A stretch of 39,638 nucleotides of DNA from Pseudobdellovibrionaceae bacterium. GTDB taxonomy: Bacteria; Bdellovibrionota_B; Oligoflexia; Oligoflexales; Bog-1112. The stretch is taken from contig PASJ01000037.1 of assembly GCA_002711925.1 (NCBI GenBank), positions 1 through 39,638 of the forward strand, in the 5' to 3' direction. Under the pieces are notes generated by a model. The model ran no database searches, was not told the origin of the DNA, and worked only from the letters and a program-made list of their open reading frames with translations. Each line of letters starts with the position of its first letter. Within the stretch, counting starts at the first letter, position 1. The position numbers and the translations under genes were made by a program. Below are positions 27,529 to 36,234 of this stretch, piece after piece.

Positions 27529-29677
27529 TTAAAAGAAAATTAAAATCTATTTTTTTATTCACTGAATGATTTTTATTTTTACTCTCAAGAATCAAATCAT
27601 CAGTACCATCATCATTTATATCAGCCATATACACACCCATGGAATCCTTTGTTTCATCTATATTAAGAAAATAATCAAACTCACTAAAGGTTCCATCACC
27701 ATGATTTTTTAAAACAATATCTTTTACGAAACCCATAGCAGAATATGAAGTCCAGACTTTTTTATCTCTTGTCTGATACAAAATTTTTTCATTCTCTACT
27801 ATGGATGTATATAACTTAGAGTCATCGAAAGAGGAAGGCATATTTTTTAATAAAGCAGCCAATTTTAAAAACTCATACCTTGTGATTAGACTTGAAATGT
27901 CAGCATACTTAATTTCTCCAGACCAGCCTCCTCTTGCGATATAAATATCTTGATAACCATCCTTATTGAAATCAAAAAAACCTAGATCTCTGATAGCATA
28001 GAAATTATGTTTTATTTTTTCAAGCTCAAGCTCAATTAAATTATCTTCTTGTCTTAAAAAAATGTACAAACCTTTAGTAATGAAATTATTTTTAATTTTG
28101 TCAGAAATTTTAGCATTCCAATTATCTTTGCAAGAACTTAGGAATCTTTCTGATTCTTTCCAAACAAATTGAGAGAGAATCAGGTCATCACTACCATCAT
28201 TATTTAGGTCCTCCCATGTTATTTGACTCCTTTTTTGTGCCTTAACATTAAATTTACGTTCAATTACTTTTTGAAGCTCTGAACCATTATTATTGACATA
28301 CACATAAAACTTTGGATTACTAGGATCAAGGATAAACAAGTCAGACAAACTATCTTTATTCCAATTAACAAGGCTATATTTTTTATCTGAAAACTCGAGT
28401 GTTTGATCGAAATTTTCATTATTTTTTTTCTTGAAAAGAAAATATCCTCTATTTTCAATATAGCCTGATAGATTTTTTAAATGTAAAATTTTTCCAGATT
28501 TTTCTGAAAATGGGATCAATATATCATCATAACCATTACCATTAAAATCAGCAACCAGAACCTCTATGCTTAGATCGTCCGCTAATTTAACATTTGTATA
28601 ATTATCCTCATAGACTTTTTGATATTTATTGTCATTTTTTTTATAGATAATGATTCCTAAATAATTTTTGTTTTTATTAAAGGTAATTACAAAAAGATCT
28701 TTTTTTCCATCATGGTTAAAATCATGAAATTTAATATATCTAATATTATCTTTTATTTTTAAGCTTTGAAATGCTTTACTAGATAATTGACTAGTCTGGT
28801 CGTCAAAATTATAAAATGCTAAACCATTTGACTGTTTTAATGATAAGACATTACCATCAACAGCTGTATAATTTTTTGAAGCCTCTTCATGACTGATCCC
28901 ATGAAAGCTTTTTTGTTCCTCACTTTTTTGATATGAGTAACTTTTATTATAATAGAAACGGTTCATTGTATCAAACTTAAGATGTTCGATCTGCCAGAAA
29001 CCTTTTGTTCTTTTTAAGTTAATGGTCAAATTTCCTTTATCTACAACTTTAGAGCCTTTTTCTATAACTCCTCTAGTTTCTAAAATAATGTTTAATTTTC
29101 TTCTAACAGGCATAGTTTTAAGTGGCTGTCTCCAATCTTTTTCAATAAGATATTTTACGGTAAAAACGTTTACTGAATCAATTTTTATAAAAGAATTCAA
29201 ATACCTAGTAACATCAAGCATAAACTCATCTACCTCTGCATCTTTACCTCCAAGATCCCAGACAGGTGAATCTTCTAAGATTTTATATTTTATAGAAAAT
29301 TTTTGAAAAGCCCCATTTTCTTCTAACAAACCCCTAAAAACATTGAACTCCTTTTCTTCCCATGACTTTTCCCACTTATTAATAAGCTTATGATCAATGT
29401 AATATTGATCACTCTCATCAATGACACATTGCTTATATTTTTCATTATTTTTAAACATTTCTAACTTAGGATTAAACTTTCTTTCTTTACCGTTTTCTCC
29501 TTTCACACTTTCAAAAGATACTCTCCTTTGGTAATCAATTTTTTTTTTCAAAAACAATATATTAGATAAAAATATGTCTTTTGACTCTATATCAGAACTA
29601 TCATATTTCGTATCATCAAAATATACTACATAGAACATTGCACAAAAAAATAAAACAAGAATTGATTTTTCAATCAT
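27470..29677 (-). CDS. Large FG-GAP/VCBS repeat beta-propeller protein
   Basis: 735 residues. A hydrophobic start (MIEKSILVLFFCAMFYVVYF) is a membrane anchor or uncleaved signal, so the bulk lies outside the cytoplasm. About 50-300 is a unique region with no domain I recognise. From about 315, Ca2+-binding-type FG-GAP repeats recur: DFNHDGKKDLF, DFNGNGYDDILI, NWNKDSLSDLFIL, DLNNDGSDDLIL, DFNKDGYQDIYIA and DINDDGTDDLIL, giving a six- or seven-bladed propeller. The last (MGVYMADINDDGTDD) resembles UnbV/ASPIC proteins. AAGGAAAATAAA leads into the ATG. Likely adhesion or binding; partner unknown. It overlaps the glycosyltransferase. Confidence 0.85.
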   Translation of the reverse strand: MIEKSILVLFFCAMFYVVYFDDTKYDSSDIESKDIFLSNILFLKKKIDYQRRVSFESVKGENGKERKFNPKLEMFKNNEKYKQCVIDESDQYYIDHKLINKWEKSWEEKEFNVFRGLLEENGAFQKFSIKYKILEDSPVWDLGGKDAEVDEFMLDVTRYLNSFIKIDSVNVFTVKYLIEKDWRQPLKTMPVRRKLNIILETRGVIEKGSKVVDKGNLTINLKRTKGFWQIEHLKFDTMNRFYYNKSYSYQKSEEQKSFHGISHEEASKNYTAVDGNVLSLKQSNGLAFYNFDDQTSQLSSKAFQSLKIKDNIRYIKFHDFNHDGKKDLFVITFNKNKNYLGIIIYKKNDNKYQKVYEDNYTNVKLADDLSIEVLVADFNGNGYDDILIPFSEKSGKILHLKNLSGYIENRGYFLFKKKNNENFDQTLEFSDKKYSLVNWNKDSLSDLFILDPSNPKFYVYVNNNGSELQKVIERKFNVKAQKRSQITWEDLNNDGSDDLILSQFVWKESERFLSSCKDNWNAKISDKIKNNFITKGLYIFLRQEDNLIELELEKIKHNFYAIRDLGFFDFNKDGYQDIYIARGGWSGEIKYADISSLITRYEFLKLAALLKNMPSSFDDSKLYTSIVENEKILYQTRDKKVWTSYSAMGFVKDIVLKNHGDGTFSEFDYFLNIDETKDSMGVYMADINDDGTDDLILESKNKNHSVNKKIDFNFLLSEDIANEQEEKVAAYFDKK

Positions 29678-29719
29678 TTTATTTTCCTTATCTTAGTACT
29701 TTATCTTATACAAGTTTTT

Positions 29720-30967
29720 CTATGAAAGATTATTTCTTTTTCGGTAGAACAAATACTGTATTGTTGTCCCTTGAACTAAAACAGAAAAAATGACAACAAT
29801 AAATGTCATAGTCAACATAAGCTCTCTATGTAAAGTCTCTGGTAAAGATAATGCCAAAGCAATAGATATTCCACCTTTCAACCCACCCCAAGTTAGCATT
29901 TTTATAGATTGAAATGAATAATCACGATGAAAACGTAAAGCACCAATAATAGAAGCAACACCGACAAAACGAGACAGGAGAACAATCAAAACAGCTACAA
30001 ATCCAGCAAAAATATATTGCATGTTAAAAGTTATAACGAGTAGCTCAAAACCTAAAAGAACAAATAAAACTGAATTAAATATTTCATCCATAAGATGCCA
30101 AAACAAATCAAGATGCTTTGTTTGTTTATCATCCATATTAAAGTTTCGACCATGATTTCCAATAAAAAGACCAGCACTAACAGCAGCAATAGGTGCTGAT
30201 AAATGAAAAGACTCAGCAGCAACACACCCAGTAAAAACAACAGATAAAGTTATTAAAATCTCAGTAACATAATCATCTATTCGCCTTAACATTTGATAAG
30301 CAAGATAACCAATGAAAGAACCAAAAATGACACCACCTATAGCTTCTTTTAAAAATAGCCACGTGATGTTTTGAACACTTAGCACCATAGAGTGTGAGCT
30401 AAGTCCGAGAAGAATTGAAAATAAAACAACTCCTACCCCGTCATTAAATAAAGACTCTCCAGTTATTTTAACTTCCAAATCATGGGGAGCTCCAATAGCT
30501 TTTAAAACAGACAAAACAGCGATCGGATCAGTAGGAGAAATGAGAGCCCCAAAGATCAAACAATCTAGAAAGCTAAGATTTAAATTCAAAATACCCGAAA
30601 CAAAAAACATACACGTTCCGACAAGAAAAGCTGTAAAGACTACTCCTAAAGTTGCTAGTAGTCCAATAGCCCACCTATGTCGCAAAAGATCATTAAAGTT
30701 AACATGAAGCGCTGCAGCAAAAAGTAAAACACCTAGCATCCCTCGCATCAAAACAAGATCAAACTGAATGATATTAAGTGCCTCTTCAACCATATGAATA
30801 TAAGAGGACGTGACACCCAATTGTCCTAAAACAAGAATACAAACAGCCATCATTAAACTTGTTACCATCAAGCCAATACTTGTTGGTAACGTAGAATAGA
30901 GACTATTAAAAAAACTCAAAATTGCTGTGATAAAAAGAATTAATGAAAAAGTCTGAAAAATATCCAT
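29720..30967 (-). CDS. CPA1-family Na+/H+ antiporter (NhaP-like)
   Basis: 415 residues, about 12 membrane segments, inner membrane. The cation:proton antiporter sequences LISPTDPIAVLSVLKAIG (about 140-157) and ITGESLFNDGVGVVLF (about 168-183; the conserved Asn-Asp pair) are plain. It lacks the long cytoplasmic tail of many CPA1 members. GTGAGG four bases before the ATG. It exchanges Na+ or K+ for protons, supporting pH and salt balance; the ion is not set by sequence. It lies upstream of the propeller gene on the same strand, with 42 bases between. Confidence 0.93.
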   Translation of the reverse strand: MDIFQTFSLILFITAILSFFNSLYSTLPTSIGLMVTSLMMAVCILVLGQLGVTSSYIHMVEEALNIIQFDLVLMRGMLGVLLFAAALHVNFNDLLRHRWAIGLLATLGVVFTAFLVGTCMFFVSGILNLNLSFLDCLIFGALISPTDPIAVLSVLKAIGAPHDLEVKITGESLFNDGVGVVLFSILLGLSSHSMVLSVQNITWLFLKEAIGGVIFGSFIGYLAYQMLRRIDDYVTEILITLSVVFTGCVAAESFHLSAPIAAVSAGLFIGNHGRNFNMDDKQTKHLDLFWHLMDEIFNSVLFVLLGFELLVITFNMQYIFAGFVAVLIVLLSRFVGVASIIGALRFHRDYSFQSIKMLTWGGLKGGISIALALSLPETLHRELMLTMTFIVVIFSVLVQGTTIQYLFYRKRNNLS

Positions 30968-31044
30968 GAAGCCTCACAAAAATATTAAATTTTTATTTTA
31001 TGAGTCTTCCTTGACTTTCTATAATTAATTGATGAATTAACGAA

Positions 31045-32025
31045 TCATTGATCTACGTAGCTTTTAAACTCTTTTGTCAACTCGGGTACTATTTCAAAAA
31101 GATCACCAACAATTCCATAGTCTGCAATTGAAAAAATCGGAGCATCTTCATCTTTATTTATAGCAACTATAACTTTGGAAGTTTTCATACCAGCTAGATG
31201 CTGAATTGATCCACTAATACCACAAGCTATATAAAGGTTTGGATTTACAGTTTTGCCCGTTTGCCCAACTTGCATTTCATGAGGAGCAAAACCTGAATCC
31301 ACAGCTGCTCTAGAAGCTCCAACTGTTGCTCCAATAACTTCTGCACATTCTTGTAAAACTGAAAAATTTTCCTCATTTTCCATAGCACGTCCACCAGATA
31401 TAATACAAGAAGACTCTGTCAAATCGGCTTTAGAGGTTTTACCTTTCAGTATTTCTTTTGTTTCAAGGCTATGTTCATCTGACAAACTACAGTCGAGTGT
31501 AATCTCAGTAGCTTCCAATGACTTTTTCTCACTTGGAAAAACATTTGGCCTAATTGTTGCCATCTTCAACTTACAATTATTAGTATAGGTGACATTTGCT
31601 AAAACTTTTCCTGCATACATTGGCTTAATTCCACCGTTGAAGCTGTTCTCGCTATAATCTAGTTCTGTCAGATCTGTTAAAAGACCTGCATTTAAACGAG
31701 CTGCCGCTCGGGGAAAAAGGTCACGCCCCATGGGGCTTGCAGCACCAAGAACAACATCGGGTTGAAATTTCTTAACGGCATTTTCCAAAACATCCGTATA
31801 GTGACAAACGTTGTACAGCTTATATGAAGGTGAGCTTGCCGTATAAACTTTACTGGCTCCAAAAACACCAAGGTCTGGAGTCAAGCTGGAAACATTTTCA
31901 CCAATGACAAGCCCAGCAACATTATCTGAATTACCATTTACTAACTTATGGGCAACACCAAGAGCTTCAGAAACAGAACTTTTTAAAACACCATCTCGTT
32001 GTTCACAAAAAACAAGAACTTTCAT
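31045..32025 (-). CDS. etfA: Electron transfer flavoprotein alpha subunit
   Basis: FAD-binding subunit of ETF, accepting electrons from acyl-CoA dehydrogenases and passing them to ETF-quinone oxidoreductase. 326 residues. The C-terminal FAD domain shows GASRAAVDSGFAPHEMQVGQTGKTVNPNLYIACGISGSIQH in two adjacent motifs (about 241-283), with INKDEDAPIFSIADYGIVGD following. GGAGGAG eight bases before the ATG. It follows etfB by 20 bases. Likely serves the leucine/fatty-acid type oxidation implied by the mcc operon. Confidence 0.96.
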   Translation of the reverse strand: MKVLVFCEQRDGVLKSSVSEALGVAHKLVNGNSDNVAGLVIGENVSSLTPDLGVFGASKVYTASSPSYKLYNVCHYTDVLENAVKKFQPDVVLGAASPMGRDLFPRAAARLNAGLLTDLTELDYSENSFNGGIKPMYAGKVLANVTYTNNCKLKMATIRPNVFPSEKKSLEATEITLDCSLSDEHSLETKEILKGKTSKADLTESSCIISGGRAMENEENFSVLQECAEVIGATVGASRAAVDSGFAPHEMQVGQTGKTVNPNLYIACGISGSIQHLAGMKTSKVIVAINKDEDAPIFSIADYGIVGDLFEIVPELTKEFKSYVDQ

Positions 32026-32045
32026 AGATGCAACTCCTCCTTCAG

Positions 32046-32843
32046 CTAAATAACTTTAGCTTCATCACGTAAAAGTTTAACGACTTTTTTAACAACAATA
32101 TCAGCTGCCTCTCCTTTAAAGATCTTCCCCTGAGGCTTTTCTGCAGGGTATTGGTAAGCTGTTACTTGGGTCATCAACTCAGACTTTAACTGGTTGATAT
32201 CAATACCAATATCTGCTGGAGTTTTACGATCAAAAGGTTTACGCTTTGCTTTCATAATCCCTGGAAGTGAAGCATATCTAGGTGTATTTAGAGCCTTATT
32301 AGCCCCTAACACTGCAGGCAAGCCGACCTTGTATTTCTCAACTTGTCCTCCTTCAACTTCTCTTTCAACGAATGCTGTCATAGTGTCAATTTCTATTTTA
32401 TTGACAACATTTACGTGCGGCCAATGTAAAAGTTCTGCCAGCATAACACCTACGTGCATATTATCATCATCAATAGCTTGTTTCCCACATAGTACCAAAT
32501 CTGGATTTTCTCCTTCAATAGCTTTTGCCAAAACTTTTGCAACCGTTAAAGAGTCTAAGGACTCTAAACCGGAAGAACTAATTTGAAGGCCTCTGTCTGC
32601 TCCCATCGCTAACGCTTTGATGATTCTGTCTTTTACACTATCGTCTCCCATTGAAACTATAATGACTTCACTGGGATCTTTTGCTTTTTCTTTTATTTTT
32701 AAAGCTTCTTCTATAGCAAATTCGTCGTAGGGGTTTACTACAAACTTAGTACCTCCATCTTCAAGACGACTTTTGTCATCGTTACTAATTTTTATTTTAG
32801 CTTCACTATCAGGTGTTTGTTTTACTAGTACAACTATTTTCAC
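32046..32843 (-). CDS. etfB: Electron transfer flavoprotein beta subunit
   Basis: 265 residues. The ETF beta signature VVNPYDEFAIEEALKIK (about 36-52), the AMP-site region around DDSVKDRIIKALAMGADRG and CGKQAIDDDNMHVGVMLAE identify it. The start is GTG, with a strong GGAGG eight bases upstream. A possible promoter lies further up (TTGCAA, 15 bases, GATAAT), though the spacing is short. Forms a dimer with EtfA encoded next. Confidence 0.96.
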   Translation of the reverse strand: MKIVVLVKQTPDSEAKIKISNDDKSRLEDGGTKFVVNPYDEFAIEEALKIKEKAKDPSEVIIVSMGDDSVKDRIIKALAMGADRGLQISSSGLESLDSLTVAKVLAKAIEGENPDLVLCGKQAIDDDNMHVGVMLAELLHWPHVNVVNKIEIDTMTAFVEREVEGGQVEKYKVGLPAVLGANKALNTPRYASLPGIMKAKRKPFDRKTPADIGIDINQLKSELMTQVTAYQYPAEKPQGKIFKGEAADIVVKKVVKLLRDEAKVI

Positions 32844-32985
32844 AAAGATTACCTCCAGTCTTTACAACAGTCGATTTGTGATTTTAGATTATCAGCAGCT
32901 AATTTTATTTGCAAAGAAAAGATCAGAAGATCAAAATTTAAGCTACTTTCAAAGTAAATCTATACTCAAAATGCTAGAAATCTTA

Positions 32986-34146
32986 TTACTCTTTTCCAAG
33001 GTTTTGCATAAATGCGCCAACACCAGATCCAAGCCTTATATCTATCCCTAAATCTTTTAAAGAAAACTCAACTGCGGCAATACCCGACAAAACGTCCATA
33101 GTATCAACAAAACCGAGATGAGAAAAACGAACAATTTTACCTGAAAGCCCTGCCTGCCCCCCGGCGCAGATCACTTTATACTTTTCTCTTAAATGTTGGA
33201 TGAGTTTTTTTGCATCAATACCATCTGGAGGATAAACTGCCGTTAAAGTATTTGAACAAAGCTCTTCATTGAGAGGAACGAAGCCAAGTTCCTTTAATGC
33301 AAGTTTTACAGACTGGGCTAGGAGACTATGATGCTCAATAAGATTATTTAAACCGATTTCTTCGATCTTACTTAATGACTGATCTAGCACCTCAAGTAAA
33401 GTAATTGCAGGGGTCCAGGCTGTTACTCCCTTCTTTTGACCTTTAAACTCTCGCTTTAGATCAAAATAAAAACATTGCCGATCTGAAAACTGTTCCATTG
33501 CCACAGAGCTTAGGGCGATAAAAGATAGGCCAGGAGGAACCCCAAAGCCTTTTTGACTCCCACCAATTAAGCAATCAATATGCCAAGAGTCCATCTTCAA
33601 ATCTTGGGCACACAAAGCCGAAATACCATCAACAACGAAAAGAGCTTGAGAGTGGGCCTTGAGTATTGATGATATCTTTTCAACAGGTAGGCACAAACCT
33701 GTTGAAGTTTCATAAGCTTGAATAAAACAAGCCTTTAACTTAGGTTTACTTTTGATAGACTCTTCAAATAACTCTAGATTAAGCCCATCCCCAACCGCTA
33801 CTGGCAACTCGTGGACATTGCAGTTGTAGCTTTGACACAGTAAAGACCACCTTTCACCAAACTTTCCTGCATTAACTACGAGTACTTCATCTCCTTCAGA
33901 AGTTAAATTAACGACAGCTGCTTCCATTGCACCTGTCCCTGAGCTTGTAATTATCAGAGGTTGAGATTTTGTTTGCATAACACGTGCTAACTTTTCTCGA
34001 CACGATGTCACAACTTGATAAAAATTTTCTGTCCTATGATACTGAATATTTTCAACAGATGTTCCAAATCCGTTACTTGAAACTATAGGAGTAGGCCCTG
34101 GTAGAAATTGTCTTGTTTTTAACAATAGTGACTTGTCGCTTATCAT
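32986..34146 (-). CDS. Class V aminotransferase (alanine-glyoxylate/serine-pyruvate type)
   Basis: 386 residues. The PLP lysine is Lys199 (GGSQKGFGVPPGL), with Asp173 (VVDGISAL) and TSSGTGAMEAA (68-78) as the phosphate loop region. QFLPGPTPI near the N-terminus and YHRTENF are typical of the AGXT/SPT/PucG group. Possible reactions are alanine or serine to glyoxylate; the group also includes phosphonate and ureidoglycine enzymes, and no neighbour settles it. GGGGAA five bases before the ATG is a strong start. A tandem octamer lies 45-84 bases upstream. Confidence 0.88.
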   Translation of the reverse strand: MISDKSLLLKTRQFLPGPTPIVSSNGFGTSVENIQYHRTENFYQVVTSCREKLARVMQTKSQPLIITSSGTGAMEAAVVNLTSEGDEVLVVNAGKFGERWSLLCQSYNCNVHELPVAVGDGLNLELFEESIKSKPKLKACFIQAYETSTGLCLPVEKISSILKAHSQALFVVDGISALCAQDLKMDSWHIDCLIGGSQKGFGVPPGLSFIALSSVAMEQFSDRQCFYFDLKREFKGQKKGVTAWTPAITLLEVLDQSLSKIEEIGLNNLIEHHSLLAQSVKLALKELGFVPLNEELCSNTLTAVYPPDGIDAKKLIQHLREKYKVICAGGQAGLSGKIVRFSHLGFVDTMDVLSGIAAVEFSLKDLGIDIRLGSGVGAFMQNLGKE

Positions 34147-34190
34147 GGAAGTTCCCCATAAAGTTTATTTGTTTAAATAATAACTTTTTA

Positions 34191-34230
34191 GAAGAAAAGA
34201 AGAAAAGAAGAAAAGAAGAAAAGAAGAAAA
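34191..34230. repeat. Five perfect tandem copies of an octamer
   Basis: GAAGAAAA repeated five times without error on the plus strand, TTTTCTTC on the coding strand of the aminotransferase. It ends 45 bases before that gene's ATG, where a promoter -35 region could lie: TATTAT, a good -10, is about nine bases downstream. Repeats of this type change copy number by slippage. Confidence 0.9.
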
Positions 34231-34303
34231 TAATAAATAGAACGAGTTCCATAAACAAAGTCTGAAAAGAGACCTGCGAATTAAATAGACACTAAGAAAA
34301 ACT

Positions 34304-35308
34304 TCAATCTCTAAAGTAATTATGAAGTAAGTAGGTAAATGAACCGGTTACTGTCATTTGGTCTTTGTCCATCGATTCCGGAAGTGGTGCAAAGGGAGAA
34401 GCTAACTTTATAGCACTGACAATAGACTCATCTAATATTTGATACCCAGAAGACTCTCGCACTTCTACTCCAACAACTCGGCCATTTTTTAAAATAGTAA
34501 ATTTTAGGCGAACTTTCCCAAAGTGTCCTTTTCTTGCTGCTTGTAGTGGATAAACCCAAACGAGCTCAATGGCTTTTCTTAAGCTTGTAAAATACCCAAC
34601 AAAGCGATACTCTTGTGTACTTATGTCAATCACTTCACCTTCATCAATTTGATCTTCAATGTAGTCTTGATAACCTTGATCAATTTCGTTATTCAAAAAA
34701 TTTGATTGACTTTCAAGTAAGGCTGCAAATCTACTGCTTTCAGAAATTTCTTCTTTTACCTCTGTAACTTTTGTCTTTTCAATAATAAATGGAGAAAGTG
34801 ATCGTGATATTTTTTTCTTACGTTCAACTTGCTTTGTAGTTTTTTCAGTATTTATTTTATTTATTATTTTTTTTGATTTCTTTTTTGCTTTTTTAGTTTT
34901 TACCAGTTTATTTTTCTTAGGGTCTTGAGCTTTATTTTTTGATCTAAGATTCTCTTTTAACTTCGATTCCTTTTTAGCCTTGTGATTTACTTGACCCAGA
35001 AATTTAGCATCTTTTGGGGCTAAAGTTTCTTCTTGATGAACTTCAAGAATTTTTTTTACTTTTAGCTTTTTATCTTTTGGAGTCTTGATCTTTTCAGGTA
35101 CTGAATCTTTTAACTTATTTCTAGAAATAGACATCTTGACGTAATCTTTTTTTCTAATTTTATCCTTACCGATACTTTCTGAAGGTAGGCGGAGAATTAA
35201 AAATAGATGGAATAAAAAAGATAAGAATAAAGCTTGAGAAACTACAAAAAACCCTGTTACCACAAAGCTTTTAACTCTATACTGTTCTTTACTCCTCGAG
35301 GGTTTCAA
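34304..35308 (-). CDS. TonB-like energy transducer
   Basis: 334 residues. An N-terminal membrane segment (about 14-41, FVVTGFFVVSQALFLSFLFH) is followed by a very lysine-rich linker (about 60-170), then a C-terminal TonB domain (about 245-330: GKVRLKFTILKNGRVVGVEV, SSGYQILDESIVSAIKLASP). It carries proton-motive energy from ExbBD to outer-membrane receptors. The linker uses Lys where E. coli TonB uses Pro-Lys/Glu. The start is TTG with AAGGAA eight bases upstream; no ATG is possible before residue 57. ExbB and ExbD are not nearby. Confidence 0.88.
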   Translation of the reverse strand: MKPSRSKEQYRVKSFVVTGFFVVSQALFLSFLFHLFLILRLPSESIGKDKIRKKDYVKMSISRNKLKDSVPEKIKTPKDKKLKVKKILEVHQEETLAPKDAKFLGQVNHKAKKESKLKENLRSKNKAQDPKKNKLVKTKKAKKKSKKIINKINTEKTTKQVERKKKISRSLSPFIIEKTKVTEVKEEISESSRFAALLESQSNFLNNEIDQGYQDYIEDQIDEGEVIDISTQEYRFVGYFTSLRKAIELVWVYPLQAARKGHFGKVRLKFTILKNGRVVGVEVRESSGYQILDESIVSAIKLASPFAPLPESMDKDQMTVTGSFTYLLHNYFRD

Positions 35309-35421
35309 CCTTTTTTTTCCTTTATTTATTTTGGAACTGTAAAAATTCTTCCAAAATTAAAAAATCAAATAAGGGTTTTAAGAAATTTTACGTTGTATTC
35401 TTTGAATTTCCCCATTATGAA

Positions 35422-35451
35422 TTGATTTATCGGATATTTGAATGAAATAAT
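35422..35451 (+). promoter_or_regulatory. Candidate bamD promoter
   Basis: TTGATT (35422-35427) and AATAAT (35446-35451) with an 18-base spacer match four and five of six sigma-70 positions. A start near 35458 would leave a leader of about 26 bases holding AAAGGA before the bamD ATG. It lies in the 175-base gap between divergent tonB and bamD. Confidence 0.4.
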
Positions 35452-35483
35452 TAACGCCCTTTGTATAAAAGGAATAAAGCAAC

Positions 35484-36227
35484 ATGATAAGTAATATAAA
35501 AATCTTATTTTTAACCATAATTCTCGTTTCTTGTAGCGAAAAAAGTGTCGACCCCAACTCTGCAGAATCATCTTTCATTGCAGCAAAAAAGCTTTATGAT
35601 GACGATAATGATGAAAAAGCTATTACTATGTTAGAAGAGTTTAAGGCTCGTTTTCCATACAGTAAGCTTGCTGTAGAAGCTGAACTTTTAGTCGCCAATG
35701 CTTTTTTTAAACTACAAAAATTTGAGGAAGCAAGCTACTCATACCGCCAGTTTGTCAAGATGCACCCCACAAATTCAATGGCCCCATTTGCCCAATTTCG
35801 TATCGGCGAATCCTATTGGCGAATATCGCCAGAAGCTATCAACCGCGAACAAGAATATACACAAAAAGCACTTGATGAATGGAAAATCTTAATATCAAAC
35901 TACCCTACATCAAAGGAATCACAAGAAGCTCAGACCCTGATTCCAAAAGGAGAAGAAAAAATTGCTAAATCACATGAGTTCATAGCAAACTTTTACTATA
36001 AAAAAGAAAAATGGCATGCTTGTGCTTACAGATTCCACATCTTGAGTGAAAAATACCCAGAGTACATCAATAGTAAAAAATCTTCCCTCCTAAAAGCTGC
36101 TTTTGCTTTCGAGCAATTGGCTAAAGAGAAAAACGACAAAAATAATGATGAGAATTTATACTTTAAAAATTTCTCTCAAAAAGATTTACTTGAAAAGGCT
36201 CGCGAGCTGAGGCTAAAAGCTGAATAA
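35484..36227 (+). CDS. bamD: Outer membrane assembly lipoprotein BamD
   Basis: 247-residue lipoprotein of the BAM complex. Lipobox LVSC with Cys17; the next residue is Ser, so outer-membrane sorting is expected. TPR-like helices follow: AKKLYDDDNDEKAITMLEEF (about 34-53), RFPYSKLAVEAELLVANAFF, and YSYRQFVKMHPTNSMAPFAQ, which matches BamD's F..lHP.hp.v.YA.Y pattern. AAAGGA nine bases upstream fixes the ATG. Single gene, convergent with the tectonin lipoprotein gene (seven bases between stops). Confidence 0.92.
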   Translation: MISNIKILFLTIILVSCSEKSVDPNSAESSFIAAKKLYDDDNDEKAITMLEEFKARFPYSKLAVEAELLVANAFFKLQKFEEASYSYRQFVKMHPTNSMAPFAQFRIGESYWRISPEAINREQEYTQKALDEWKILISNYPTSKESQEAQTLIPKGEEKIAKSHEFIANFYYKKEKWHACAYRFHILSEKYPEYINSKKSSLLKAAFAFEQLAKEKNDKNNDENLYFKNFSQKDLLEKARELRLKAE

Positions 36228-36234
36228 TTTAAAT

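Noticed and set aside
34073-34258. Minus-strand frame running through the octamer repeat, possibly a switchable extension of the aminotransferase
   Set aside because: With one more repeat unit the upstream ATG would come into frame, but a TAA lies in that frame eight codons before the aminotransferase start, so no fusion can form.
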